Source: an uncultured Clostridium sp. (GTDB lineage: Bacteria > Bacillota > Clostridia > TANB77 > CAG-508). Taken from it: DNA of 10,103 bases. The position numbers were made by a program, and so were the translations under genes. The stretch spans positions 1 through 10,103 of the forward strand of contig CATYUF010000056.1 in assembly GCA_958413095.1 (NCBI GenBank). Direction: 5' to 3'. The notes under the pieces are model-generated. The model did not search any database and was not told the origin of the DNA. It saw only the letters and a list, made by a program, of their open reading frames with translations. Positions 1-7,290 of the stretch are shown in pieces (within the stretch, counting starts at the first letter, position 1; the number at the start of each line of letters is the position of its first letter).

Positions 1-74
1 AATTTTATGTGTCTATTTTTATTTCAAAATGCGTCACTTAATTTTACCATTTATATTATACACTTTATTAAAAG

Positions 75-352
75 GTTACTATATAATATTTTTTCTTGTA
101 GAGTAGCTGAAAATAGATGATAATTATGATTTTTTTGGATTTTGATGTTCGACTGGAATGAAGATTAGAATTGGTTAGGTTTTTGAATGAGGAATGCTCA
201 CGGTACCTGAAGTATGAAGGGGTCTGAGTGAGAGAGGCTCATGAAAAAGCCTTACCAATTCTTTCTGAATGAAATAAGTAGTCAAAAGCCAAAAAAATCA
301 TAATTATCATCTATTTTCAGCGGTTAATTTATAAAAGCTATTATATAGTAAC
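75..352 (+). ncRNA. Candidate structured RNA or MITE-like long hairpin
   Basis: No protein gene is visible in 1-429; this element fills most of it. Seen directly: a 14-bp outer pairing (75-88 with 339-352) and a perfect 33-bp stem (106-138 with 289-321). Further pairings are 140-146 with 281-287, 167-175 with 254-262, 177-184 with 245-252, 187-191 with 238-242 and 197-201 with 228-232, then an apical hairpin near 202-225. The wobble pairs (90/337, 103/324, 104/323, 146/281, 180/249) are G-U on the plus strand and A-C on the minus strand. A tandem G-A motif (185-186 with 243-244) also needs the plus strand. The motif GAATGA occurs three times (156, 185, 267). A TATAAT at 82-87 could start a plus-strand transcript near 95. 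No target-site duplication is visible. I recognise no Rfam family. It could instead be a miniature inverted-repeat transposable element. Confidence 0.55.
106..321. repeat. Perfect 33-bp inverted repeat arms
   Basis: Arms 106-138 and 289-321 are exact reverse complements, begin GCTGAAAATAGATG and end in a T7-GG run, and enclose 150 bp. Exact pairing of this length in A+T-rich DNA is far beyond chance. It is either the core stem of the element at 75-352 or its inner terminal repeats. Confidence 0.9.
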
Positions 353-382
353 TATTCAGATTTATAAATACTCAAATTAAAA

Positions 383-424
383 ACCACTCCTAAAATAAAT
401 TAACATATTTACTTTAAAAGTGGT
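383..424 (-). terminator. Terminator of the ABC-deaminase-kinase operon, probably bidirectional
   Basis: On the minus strand the stem ACCACT/AGTGGT (424-419 with 388-383) is extended by an inner 9-bp stem AAAGTAAAT/ATTTATTTT with a 6-nt loop. A short T run follows at 382-379. It begins 5 bp past the kinase stop codon. On the plus strand the same hairpin is followed by T-rich sequence (427-446), so it could also end a plus-strand transcript arising from 75-352. Confidence 0.7.
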
Positions 425-429
425 AATTT

Positions 430-1284
430 TTATAATTTTTTATATACTTTTTCAATTATATCATATCTTTGCTTTATAATATTTTTATAAAATACTTTTC
501 TTGTTTCATTTATACAAGATATCCCATCAATAAATATCATAATTTTATTAATATTAATATCATTGAAAATATTTCTTATTGCATCATTACATTCAATATT
601 TTTCATTTGTTTTATGTATGACATATAGTTAATTTTTTTACCATTTTCTTTCAAACAAGAATAACAATTAATTGCTAAATTTTTTAATTCAATATCACTA
701 ATTCTTTCAATTTCTTCATCTTCAAGCATAGGATTTAAACATGAACCACAGTCATATATTGGTGCAAAGTCTATTTTTCCTGTTTTCTTGTTTAATATAA
801 ATCCCCAATTTCCATTATGCCTATCAGTATTTCCTATTAAACTATCTATTATAAACATTTTCCAAAATTCTTTTTTAGTTTTTTCAGTACTAATCATTTT
901 GTTTTCTTCTATAACTTCCATTATATCTTTTATTTCCGTCTCTATTCTTTTATCAGGATTTGTACTTAGTGCTAAATTTTCAAATTCGTATAATAAATTT
1001 TCTCCATCTGTAAAGTCTTCACAAGCACATACAATTTTTTCTTTTTCTTTATATTTATATATTCCTAATAATGTTTTTTGAGTTTTTATTCCACAAATTT
1101 CAAATATATTACTTCCTATATATTCAGAAAATGCATTATTTTTATATGATAGATTTTTATTTTTTTCTTTTATAGGGTCAGGAAATTTAACTAAATATTT
1201 TTTATTATTATATATTAAAGTTTTCTTTTTTTCTGAGCCTTTATAATTGTTAAATTCTTCTATTGCATTAGTAAAATCTATCAT
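430..1284 (-). CDS. HipA/CtkA-like Ser/Thr kinase domain protein
   Basis: A 284-residue protein of the HipA C-terminal kinase fold, which phosphorylates proteins using ATP. Seen: a lysine in YLVKFP (K33), the likely nucleotide-binding lysine; SEYIGSNIF (53-61); the catalytic loop GNTDRHNGN (151-159) with D154 and N159; and YDCGSCL (177-183) with metal-binding D178. The length and lack of a separate HipA N-terminal domain resemble the compact CtkA type. There is no HipB-like helix-turn-helix antitoxin beside it, so a toxin role is not supported by context. The start is fixed by GGAGG at 1291-1295, 6-7 nt before the ATG. It is the last gene of the unit, 29 bp after the dCMP deaminase, with a terminator directly downstream. 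Substrate unknown. Confidence 0.8.
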   Translation of the reverse strand: MIDFTNAIEEFNNYKGSEKKKTLIYNNKKYLVKFPDPIKEKNKNLSYKNNAFSEYIGSNIFEICGIKTQKTLLGIYKYKEKEKIVCACEDFTDGENLLYEFENLALSTNPDKRIETEIKDIMEVIEENKMISTEKTKKEFWKMFIIDSLIGNTDRHNGNWGFILNKKTGKIDFAPIYDCGSCLNPMLEDEEIERISDIELKNLAINCYSCLKENGKKINYMSYIKQMKNIECNDAIRNIFNDININKIMIFIDGISCINETRKVFYKNIIKQRYDIIEKVYKKL

Positions 1285-1313
1285 TGTTTTCCTCCGTTTT
1301 TTTATAGTATATT

Positions 1314-1817
1314 TTATTCAAATTTTATATTTATCTCTTTATTTCCATCTTCTAATTTAATCTTACTATATTTTATCCCACACCTGTCAAATAATCTTCT
1401 TGATGCAATATTATTTTCTGAGTTAGCATATTTGTCTGATAAATATATAACTTCTTTTATTCCTGATTGTATTATTATTTTAGCACATTCATTGCACGGA
1501 AATAAGTCTACATATATTTTTGAATTTTCTAAGTCTTTTTTGCTTCCTCTATAATTTAAAATTGCATTTAATTCTGCATGACAAACATATGGATATTTTG
1601 TTTCTAAGTTTTCGCCTTCTCTATCCCATGGAAATTCTTCATCACTATAACCATTTGGAGCTCCATTATATCCTATTGATAAAATTCTATTGTCATTACT
1701 AACTATACAAGCTCCAACTTGTGTTGATGGGTCTTTACTTCTCATTGCTGATAGTTTTGCTATTGCCATAAAGTATTCTTCCCATGATAAATAATTTTCT
1801 CTTTTTTTACTGTTCAT
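1314..1817 (-). CDS. dCMP deaminase (deoxycytidylate deaminase, DCTD/ComEB type)
   Basis: A cytosolic zinc enzyme that converts dCMP to dUMP, the substrate of thymidylate synthase. The 167-residue length fits the family. Seen: GYNGAPNGYSDEEFPW (49-64), typical of the allosteric dCTP/dTTP-responsive type; CHAELNAI (79-86) with zinc ligand H80 and proton-shuttle E82; and PCNECA (107-112) with zinc ligands C108 and C111. The stretches KYPYVCHAELNAI and LFPCNECAKIII closely resemble the eukaryotic DCTD enzyme, as far as I recall its sequence. The start has AAGGGAG at 1824-1830. Only 23 bp separate it from the permease stop and 29 bp from the kinase start, so co-transcription with the ABC genes is likely. 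ThyA and DHFR, which use its product pathway, lie about 5.5 kb upstream in transcription order. Confidence 0.93.
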   Translation of the reverse strand: MNSKKRENYLSWEEYFMAIAKLSAMRSKDPSTQVGACIVSNDNRILSIGYNGAPNGYSDEEFPWDREGENLETKYPYVCHAELNAILNYRGSKKDLENSKIYVDLFPCNECAKIIIQSGIKEVIYLSDKYANSENNIASRRLFDRCGIKYSKIKLEDGNKEINIKFE

Positions 1818-1840
1818 ACTCTTCTCCCTTTTATTAATCT

Positions 1841-4800
1841 TTATTCTACACTTTTTAAGCTTCCTATCATATCTATTTTCTTTAATGCAAAATATGTAAA
1901 GATATTTACTATTATTGTAAATGCAACTGTTATTAATATAGCATACAAATAACTTAATGGGTCTATTACTTTTACAAATCTCAATAAGTCAATTTCACAA
2001 GTACCTATTATATAAAAGTTTAATAAATATCCTCCACCTAGTCCTAATATTATCCCTATAATTGTTAATAGTGTAGTTTCTCTATTAATATAGTCATATA
2101 CTTCTTTATCATAAAATCCTAATACTTTTATTGTTGCAAGTTCTCTTATTCTTTCACTTATATTTACATTTGATAAATTATATAATACAACAAATGCCAA
2201 TAATCCTGCTGATACTATTAAAATTATGACTACATAATTTAGTGACCCCATTGTATCATCTAAAGTTTTCATCATTGTAGATGTCAAGCCTACTGTTGAT
2301 ACTTCATTTTGTTTTACTAATTCTTTTGATAAGTTTTTTTCTTCCTCTTCTGATAAATCTTTATCTTGCATCAATAAGACATTTGTATCATATTTTTCTT
2401 GATATAAAGTCTCATATAAATCTTTTGATATATATATGTAATGTGCTATATAGTTCTCAGTTATATCTGTTATTTTTAGTTCTTTTTCTACTTCATTTGA
2501 GTCTTTTACTTTTATAGTATCTCCTATTTTTGCATTTATTAGTTGTGCCAATTTATCAGTTATTATTACACCATCTTTATTTAAGTTAATTTTTTCTTCT
2601 TCTAAATTTCTTAATTTTATTACTTTTTCTAATTCTTCACTTTCTTTTGGCACTATTATTTTTATGTCTTGTTGTTTTTCATCCTTATTTGCTGTTCCTG
2701 ACAACATATATGTTTCAACTAAATCATTTACTTTTTCATTATTCTTTAAATTTGCTATGAAATTATTCTTTTTTTCTTCTTCTAGTGATGATTTTAATGT
2801 CACTTCCATATCATAATCAAATACTTTTCCATATTGATATGGTAATATTTTAGATATTGAATCTTTTAGTCCAAATCCAGCTAGTATTAAAGATGTACAT
2901 CCAAATATTCCGATTATTGTCATTAAAAATCTTTTCTTATATCTAAATATATTTCTTATAGTAACCTTTTGTGAAAAGTTTAATCTTTTCCATATTGGTG
3001 TTATTCTTTCTAGTAATACTCTTTTTCCTAATTTAGGTGATTTAGGTCTTAATAATGTTGCTGGCATTTCTCTTAGCTCTCTTAATATTGAATAAATAGT
3101 TGCTCCTACTATACAAATATATATAAGTGCTAAGCCTATTACTGAATATTCGTAATTATACAATATATTTATATCTGGCATTGTATACATCATTTCATAC
3201 ATTTCCCATATAATTCTTGGTAATATTTGAAATCCTATATTCATTCCTATTATTGCACCAATTATACAAGCTAAGCTAGAATATATTATATATTTTAAAC
3301 TTATATGAAATTTACTATAACCTAGTGCTTTTAATGTTCCTATTTCTTGTCTTTCCTCTTCTACCATTCTAGTCATAGAGGTTAATGAAACTAATATTGC
3401 AATAGCAAAAAATACTATTGGGAATACCATACTTAAATTTTCAATACTTTCTGTATCTTGTATAAAACTTGCATATCCAACATTTTGATTTCTGTCTAAT
3501 ATGTACCATGTTGGATTTTCAATTTTTGCAACTTTTTCTTTGGCTTCAATTAATTCTCCTTCTGCTTCTTTTATTTTAGTATTAAATTCTTCTCTACTTT
3601 TTTGTAATTCCTCTTCTGCTTTTTGTATTTCTTTTTTTGATTCTTCTATTTTATTTCTTGCTTTTTCTATTTCTAATTTAGCCTGTGACCTTGCACTTGC
3701 AAGTTGTTTTTCTTTTTGAGATAAGGTTTTTTTAGCACTTTCTATTTGTACTTTAGCATTGTTTAATTCTTGTTTTCCCTTTGTTATTTCATTTTCAATT
3801 TTACTTATTCCTGCTTCTACTGTCTTTTGATTAGTTTCTAATTGTGCTTTTTGATTTTCTAATTGTACTTTTGCTTTTTCTAAAATTTGTTTTTGGGCTT
3901 CTGGCAAGTTTGGATTTTGTAAGTTCTTTATTATTTCGTTATATTTATTGTTTAGCTCATTTAAAGAATTTTTCAAGCTTGTTAATGTTGCTTGTAAATT
4001 TTGTTTTTGTGTTTCTGCCTCTTTGAATCCTTTTTCTGCCTCTACTTTTTTATTTTCATATTGTGTTTCATTGTTCTTTATAGTATTTTTTGCATTTTCT
4101 ATTTGTTTTTCAGCATTTGCAAATTCTTTTTTTGCTTTTGCATCATTATTTGCTATTTCATTTTCACCTTTAGTAATTTCATCTTTCCCATTTTGTATTT
4201 TATTTTCTGCATCTTTTATTTGATTTTCACCATTTTGCTTTTCACTATTAAATTTTTCTTCTGCTTCTGCTATCTTTGAATTTGCTTCTCCAATTAACTC
4301 GTCATACCTTGCTTTTTGTCTTTCTTCTTTTATATTTTCAATATTATCTTTAGTCTCTTCAACATATTTTTCATATCTATTAGTTGATGTTTTATATTTT
4401 TCTGAGTCTTTTAGTTTTACATATGCTTCTGTAAAAACCTCTGAACTTACATTTTCTTTTGATATGTATATATAATAGTTAATACTTCCAGAGCCTAATT
4501 TTGATGTTCCTCTTTCTCTAGATATATATAATGGACTTCTAGCTGTTCCTACTATTGTCAATTCTTTTTCTTTTAGAAATTCTTGATTTTCTTCTAGTTC
4601 ATCATCTGTATTTTCTAGCTCTACTTGTATTTTGTCTCCTATTTTCTTGTTAGTATTTTTTAAAAAGCCTTCTTCTACTAGACATTCTGCTTTATTTTGT
4701 GGTTCTCTTCCTTCTATTATTACTGGTTTATTTACTTCCTCTAGACATAAGATTTTTGTTACTATTTCTTTATCATTTATTTTTATTAAACTATCTTTAC

Positions 4801-5083
4801 TATATGTACCATAAACTTGCTCAACATTTTCTATATTTTTTATTGCTTCTAAATCTCCATTTGTGAGTCCTAAGGTTGATAATACTTCTATATCATATAC
4901 ATTTTGGTCTTTAAAATATTTATCAATAGTATTTACCATATCTGGTGAAGTTGCTCTTAAGCCTGCAAAAAATCCTACTCCTAAAAGAGCCATAAGTAAT
5001 ATTGATATAAACCTTTTATATGAAACTTTTATTTCTTTGAAACTATCTTTTAACAATGCTTTTTTTAATTTGTGATTTTTCAT
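1841..5083 (-). CDS. FtsX/MacB-family ABC permease with long extracytoplasmic coiled coil
   Basis: A 1080-residue membrane protein. Segments in order: N-terminal membrane helix (about 24-43); extracytoplasmic MacB-PCD-like region (45-240); long charged coiled coil rich in E, K, Q and N (about 245-520); three membrane helices (550-570, 597-622, 645-665); a second helix (718-738) and extracytoplasmic region (740-940); three C-terminal helices (945-970, 1003-1026, 1043-1068). Two copies of the FtsX coupling motif occur: EERQEIGTLKALGYS (576-590) and ERIRELATIKVLGF (977-990). It pairs with the ATPase just upstream. Such systems act in mechanotransmission, peptide resistance or export; the substrate cannot be told. 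The start at 5083 matches the family's usual basic N-terminus but has no good ribosome binding site. A short frame with a very strong one (5043-5126) overlaps it, suggesting translational coupling or a frameshift. Confidence 0.9.
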   Translation of the reverse strand: MKNHKLKKALLKDSFKEIKVSYKRFISILLMALLGVGFFAGLRATSPDMVNTIDKYFKDQNVYDIEVLSTLGLTNGDLEAIKNIENVEQVYGTYSKDSLIKINDKEIVTKILCLEEVNKPVIIEGREPQNKAECLVEEGFLKNTNKKIGDKIQVELENTDDELEENQEFLKEKELTIVGTARSPLYISRERGTSKLGSGSINYYIYISKENVSSEVFTEAYVKLKDSEKYKTSTNRYEKYVEETKDNIENIKEERQKARYDELIGEANSKIAEAEEKFNSEKQNGENQIKDAENKIQNGKDEITKGENEIANNDAKAKKEFANAEKQIENAKNTIKNNETQYENKKVEAEKGFKEAETQKQNLQATLTSLKNSLNELNNKYNEIIKNLQNPNLPEAQKQILEKAKVQLENQKAQLETNQKTVEAGISKIENEITKGKQELNNAKVQIESAKKTLSQKEKQLASARSQAKLEIEKARNKIEESKKEIQKAEEELQKSREEFNTKIKEAEGELIEAKEKVAKIENPTWYILDRNQNVGYASFIQDTESIENLSMVFPIVFFAIAILVSLTSMTRMVEEERQEIGTLKALGYSKFHISLKYIIYSSLACIIGAIIGMNIGFQILPRIIWEMYEMMYTMPDINILYNYEYSVIGLALIYICIVGATIYSILRELREMPATLLRPKSPKLGKRVLLERITPIWKRLNFSQKVTIRNIFRYKKRFLMTIIGIFGCTSLILAGFGLKDSISKILPYQYGKVFDYDMEVTLKSSLEEEKKNNFIANLKNNEKVNDLVETYMLSGTANKDEKQQDIKIIVPKESEELEKVIKLRNLEEEKINLNKDGVIITDKLAQLINAKIGDTIKVKDSNEVEKELKITDITENYIAHYIYISKDLYETLYQEKYDTNVLLMQDKDLSEEEEKNLSKELVKQNEVSTVGLTSTMMKTLDDTMGSLNYVVIILIVSAGLLAFVVLYNLSNVNISERIRELATIKVLGFYDKEVYDYINRETTLLTIIGIILGLGGGYLLNFYIIGTCEIDLLRFVKVIDPLSYLYAILITVAFTIIVNIFTYFALKKIDMIGSLKSVE

Positions 5084-5126
5084 TCCGTTTAGGTGACATT
5101 TGTGATTTTCCTTTTTTATTTTTCAT
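5043..5126 (-). CDS. Short basic leader ORF overlapping the permease start
   Basis: A 27-codon frame beginning MKNKKGKSQMSPKR and ending in TAG inside the permease gene. Its ribosome binding site AAAGGAGGTGG (5134-5144) is the strongest in this intergenic gap, while the permease ATG at 5083 has only CGGA before it. The frame overlaps the permease by 41 nt in the other phase. Losing one A from the A7 run at 5060-5066 would fuse it to the permease as ...NEKSQIKKALLKDSF. It may be a coupling leader peptide, or the true N-terminus cut off by a real or sequencing frameshift. It is recognisable only by its signals, not by homology. Confidence 0.4.
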   Translation of the reverse strand: MKNKKGKSQMSPKRNEKSQIKKSIVKR

Positions 5127-5157
5127 CCCCAATCCACCTCCTTTAGAATTTTTATTT

Positions 5158-5859
5158 TTACCATTCAATATTTTCTATTGGTAATGGATTTTCATTAATT
5201 TCTACACTTTCTGCTGTTCCATTTTTGAATCTTATTACTTTGTCTGCCATAGGTGCTATTGCTGCATTGTGTGTGATTATTAAGACTGTCATTTTTTCTT
5301 TTCTTGCTGTATCTTGCAATAGCTTTAAAATTTGTTTTCCTGTTTTATAGTCTAATGCTCCTGTTGGCTCATCACATAATAATAGCTTTGGATTTTTAGC
5401 TATTGCTCTTGCTATTGCAACTCTTTGTTGTTCTCCTCCTGATAGCTGAGATGGGAAATTTTTCTTTCTATCTCCCAGTCCTACTTTTTCTATAACTCCC
5501 TCTGGGTCTAGTGAGTCTTTACATATTTGTGTTGCTAGTTCTACATTTTCTACTGCTGTTAGGTTTTGAACTAAATTGTAAAATTGGAATACAAAGCCTA
5601 TGTCTTCTCTTCTATATTTGATTAACTCCTTATTTTTTAGATTTGTTATATTTTTGCCATCAACAATTACATCTCCTCTTGTTGCAGTATCCATTCCTCC
5701 TAATATATTTAAGGCTGTCGTCTTTCCAGCACCACTTGGTCCAACAATTACCACTAGTTCTCCTTTTTCTATTTGAAAATTAGTATTATCTAGTGCTTTT
5801 ATTGTGATTTCTCCCATTTTATATTCTTTACATACATTTTTAAATTCTATATATGACAT
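5158..5859 (-). CDS. MacB/LolD-type ABC transporter ATPase
   Basis: A 233-residue cytoplasmic ATPase that energises the FtsX-family permease encoded next. Counted from a GTG nine bases further upstream, the motifs are Walker A GPSGAGKTT (43-51), Q-loop Q95 in VFQFYNL, signature LSGGEQQR (142-149), Walker B LLLCDEPTGALD (162-173) and switch histidine H200. The signature and the FQFYNLVQNLTAVENVELA stretch are typical of the MacB/LolD/FtsE group. I place the start at the ATG at 5857-5859. The possible GTG at 5866-5868 lies only about 2 nt from the GGA of the ribosome binding site, whereas AAGGAAG fits the ATG at 8-9 nt. It is the first gene of the unit; a promoter lies about 40 nt upstream and the stop is 31 nt before the permease leader frame. 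Confidence 0.93.
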   Translation of the reverse strand: MSYIEFKNVCKEYKMGEITIKALDNTNFQIEKGELVVIVGPSGAGKTTALNILGGMDTATRGDVIVDGKNITNLKNKELIKYRREDIGFVFQFYNLVQNLTAVENVELATQICKDSLDPEGVIEKVGLGDRKKNFPSQLSGGEQQRVAIARAIAKNPKLLLCDEPTGALDYKTGKQILKLLQDTARKEKMTVLIITHNAAIAPMADKVIRFKNGTAESVEINENPLPIENIEW

Positions 5860-5897
5860 ATTTACCACTTCCTTTTTTAGGAATTTTATTTATAATT

Positions 5898-5926
5898 ATT
5901 ATATCACAATCAGTATGAAATAAGAA
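5898..5926 (-). promoter_or_regulatory. Promoter of the ABC transporter operon
   Basis: A consensus -10 TATAAT (minus strand, 5903-5898), with TG two bases upstream, lies 17 bp from a weak -35 TTCTTA (5926-5921). It would start RNA near 5891, giving a leader of about 30 nt before the ATPase ATG. It is the best candidate for transcription of all four genes down to the terminator at 383-424. Confidence 0.5.
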
Positions 5927-5994
5927 TAGAATTTTTTTATTTTTCATTTTAAATTGTTTTAATATTATCATATATTTTTATTAATTATACTAAA

Positions 5995-6063
5995 TCACAA
6001 AATTTCAGCTATATTAATATATTTTCTCACAAAATTCCAGCCATTTTTTGATAAAAAATCACA
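5995..6063. repeat. Phased direct repeats with palindrome upstream of the ABC promoter
   Basis: TCACAAAATTYCAGC occurs at 5995-6009 and 6027-6041 (14 of 15 identical). TCACA recurs at 6059, so the three starts are exactly 32 bp apart, about three helical turns. The 12-bp palindrome TATATTAATATA (6010-6021) sits between the first two copies. The group lies 70-140 bp upstream of the ABC -35 element, in the gap after the SPL gene. It might be an activator site; no regulator is encoded here. No convincing terminator for the SPL gene is visible, only an all-A/T hairpin at 6043-6059. Confidence 0.35.
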
Positions 6064-6095
6064 TTTTTCCTTTGATATTTTTTAGCATTTGATAT

Positions 6096-7094
6096 TTATA
6101 CAATATACTCAATCTTATTATTAGGAAAATAGTTATGCATTTTCTCTCTTAAAAATTTTTCACCTTCTTTTCTAATTTCATTTTTATACATATATTTTCC
6201 TTTTCCTCTACCAGTCATCAATTCTTTATTATATAAATTTATTGCATTTGGAAATGCTTCTTCATTTATTTTTGTATGGACAAAACTATATGTCATAAAT
6301 ATAATTTCAAAAAATACATCTTTTTTTACTTTTTCTGATAATTCATTATTTAATCTTTCTATTAATTCACCATATAGTTGTTTCCAATTATCAACTAATA
6401 TTACTGGTGCTATCAAAATCCCTACATTATATCCTGCTTCTTTAAGCTTGTTAATTGCTTGTATTCTTCCTGTTAATCTTGATGTACCAAATTCTACTTT
6501 ATTTATAATTTCTTCTGGATTCACACTCATTCTGATTGTTACTTTGCCATTATGATTTAAAGGTAAAATACTATCTACCATATCAAATTTTGTTGGAAAT
6601 GTTAGTGTTCCTTTTTCTGTATTTTTAAAATTTTCTATTGTCCAAACTAAATTATTAGTTATTGTATTTTCTAATATTAAATCGCTATTACTTCCTATTT
6701 CAAAATTTAAGTTTCTATCTGCTTTTGTTGCTACTTTTATTATCTTTTCTAACATTTTTTCCCTATTTACAAATAATCTTAAATATGCACATTTATTATA
6801 ATTACAAACTAAATAACAGTACATACAAGAAGCTGTGCAACCTGATGAAGTATATGGTACTAAAAAATCTGATGTCTTGTGGTTTTCTACAAAATTGTGT
6901 GTTTTCCTTACACCTATAATCAAATTTCTTTTCATATCCGGAAATTCTTTATTTGATTTTTTCCTCATTTCTTCTATATTGTTATGATTTGATATTTCCA
7001 CTTTTGGTATATCTTGATATTTTTCTAACAATTCTTTTCCTAGTTTATAATTTTCAATATCTTTCTCAAAATAAATAGCTTTAGGTTTAAACAT
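6096..7094 (-). CDS. splB: Spore photoproduct lyase family radical SAM protein
   Basis: A 332-residue protein aligning over its length with SplB, which uses a 4Fe-4S cluster and S-adenosylmethionine to split the spore thymine dimer back to two thymines. Seen: GVRKTHNF (61-68); the cluster motif CTASCMYCYL with C86, C90 and C93; the flanking tyrosines Y92 and Y94 of the radical-transfer path; YLRLFVN (104-110); TFPTKFDMVDSIL (165-177); GTSRLTGRI (203-211); and the C-terminal GKGKYMY (297-303) matching GIGKYIY. Oddity: the SplB hydrogen-donor cysteine (FEASCTSD) aligns with serine 135 in FEIGSNSD. Extra cysteines C97 and C102 follow the cluster. It could be a divergent SPL or an SPL-like enzyme with changed chemistry. 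GGGAGG at 7105-7110 supports the start. It lies 196 bp downstream of DHFR. Confidence 0.85.
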   Translation of the reverse strand: MFKPKAIYFEKDIENYKLGKELLEKYQDIPKVEISNHNNIEEMRKKSNKEFPDMKRNLIIGVRKTHNFVENHKTSDFLVPYTSSGCTASCMYCYLVCNYNKCAYLRLFVNREKMLEKIIKVATKADRNLNFEIGSNSDLILENTITNNLVWTIENFKNTEKGTLTFPTKFDMVDSILPLNHNGKVTIRMSVNPEEIINKVEFGTSRLTGRIQAINKLKEAGYNVGILIAPVILVDNWKQLYGELIERLNNELSEKVKKDVFFEIIFMTYSFVHTKINEEAFPNAINLYNKELMTGRGKGKYMYKNEIRKEGEKFLREKMHNYFPNNKIEYIV

Positions 7095-7144
7095 TTTCTC
7101 TTTTCCTCCCGAAAATATTTTTACCTAAAGCTTTCTTTTTATTC

Positions 7145-7230
7145 TATATTCAAAAGATTTCATTAAAATCTTCACAACTACTATCTCACTACTCAAAAGT
7201 TTTCGTAAAAATCTTTACAAATACTATCTT
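7145..7230 (-). repeat. Two adjacent 43-bp tandem repeats upstream of the SPL gene
   Basis: Units 7145-7187 and 7188-7230 match at 34 of 43 positions with no gap. On the minus strand each unit holds a small hairpin: AAGATTT-TAATG-AAATCTT in the downstream unit, and a bulged AAAG/CTTT plus TTTT/AAAA version in the upstream one. They lie between the DHFR stop and the SPL start. Possible roles are a regulatory leader of the SPL gene or a weak transcription barrier after DHFR. No strong promoter is evident in 7095-7290. Confidence 0.7.
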
Positions 7231-7290
7231 ACTTAAATTAGATAACAAATAAGTTATATTACTTTAAAAATAATATTTTTCTTATGTACT

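Noticed and set aside
82..87. TATAAT as a confident plus-strand promoter for the left element
   Set aside because: No good -35 is found at 16-18 bp; TATACA at 57-62 needs a 19-bp spacer. The same hexamer also occurs in the other arm by symmetry.
75..352. Group II intron, tRNA or known riboswitch
   Set aside because: There is no intron 5' consensus or catalytic domain V hairpin, no cloverleaf, and no ligand-aptamer motif that I recognise. It also sits away from the start of any same-strand gene.
430..1284. A HipBA toxin-antitoxin pair
   Set aside because: No HipB-like DNA-binding frame lies upstream or downstream of the kinase; the upstream gene is dCMP deaminase.
2281..4279. Several plus-strand open frames of 60-92 codons opposite the permease gene
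   Set aside because: They are the reverse of the permease coding sequence, made of F, L, S and I runs. None has a recognisable domain, and the opposing frame has clear FtsX motifs.
6043..6059. Hairpin ATTTTTT/AAAAAAT as the SPL terminator
   Set aside because: The stem is only A-T pairs with a 3-nt loop and has no T run after it, so it is too weak to call.
5995..6063. CRISPR-like array with 32-bp period
   Set aside because: There are only three short and degrading repeats, no spacers of uniform unique sequence and no cas genes nearby.
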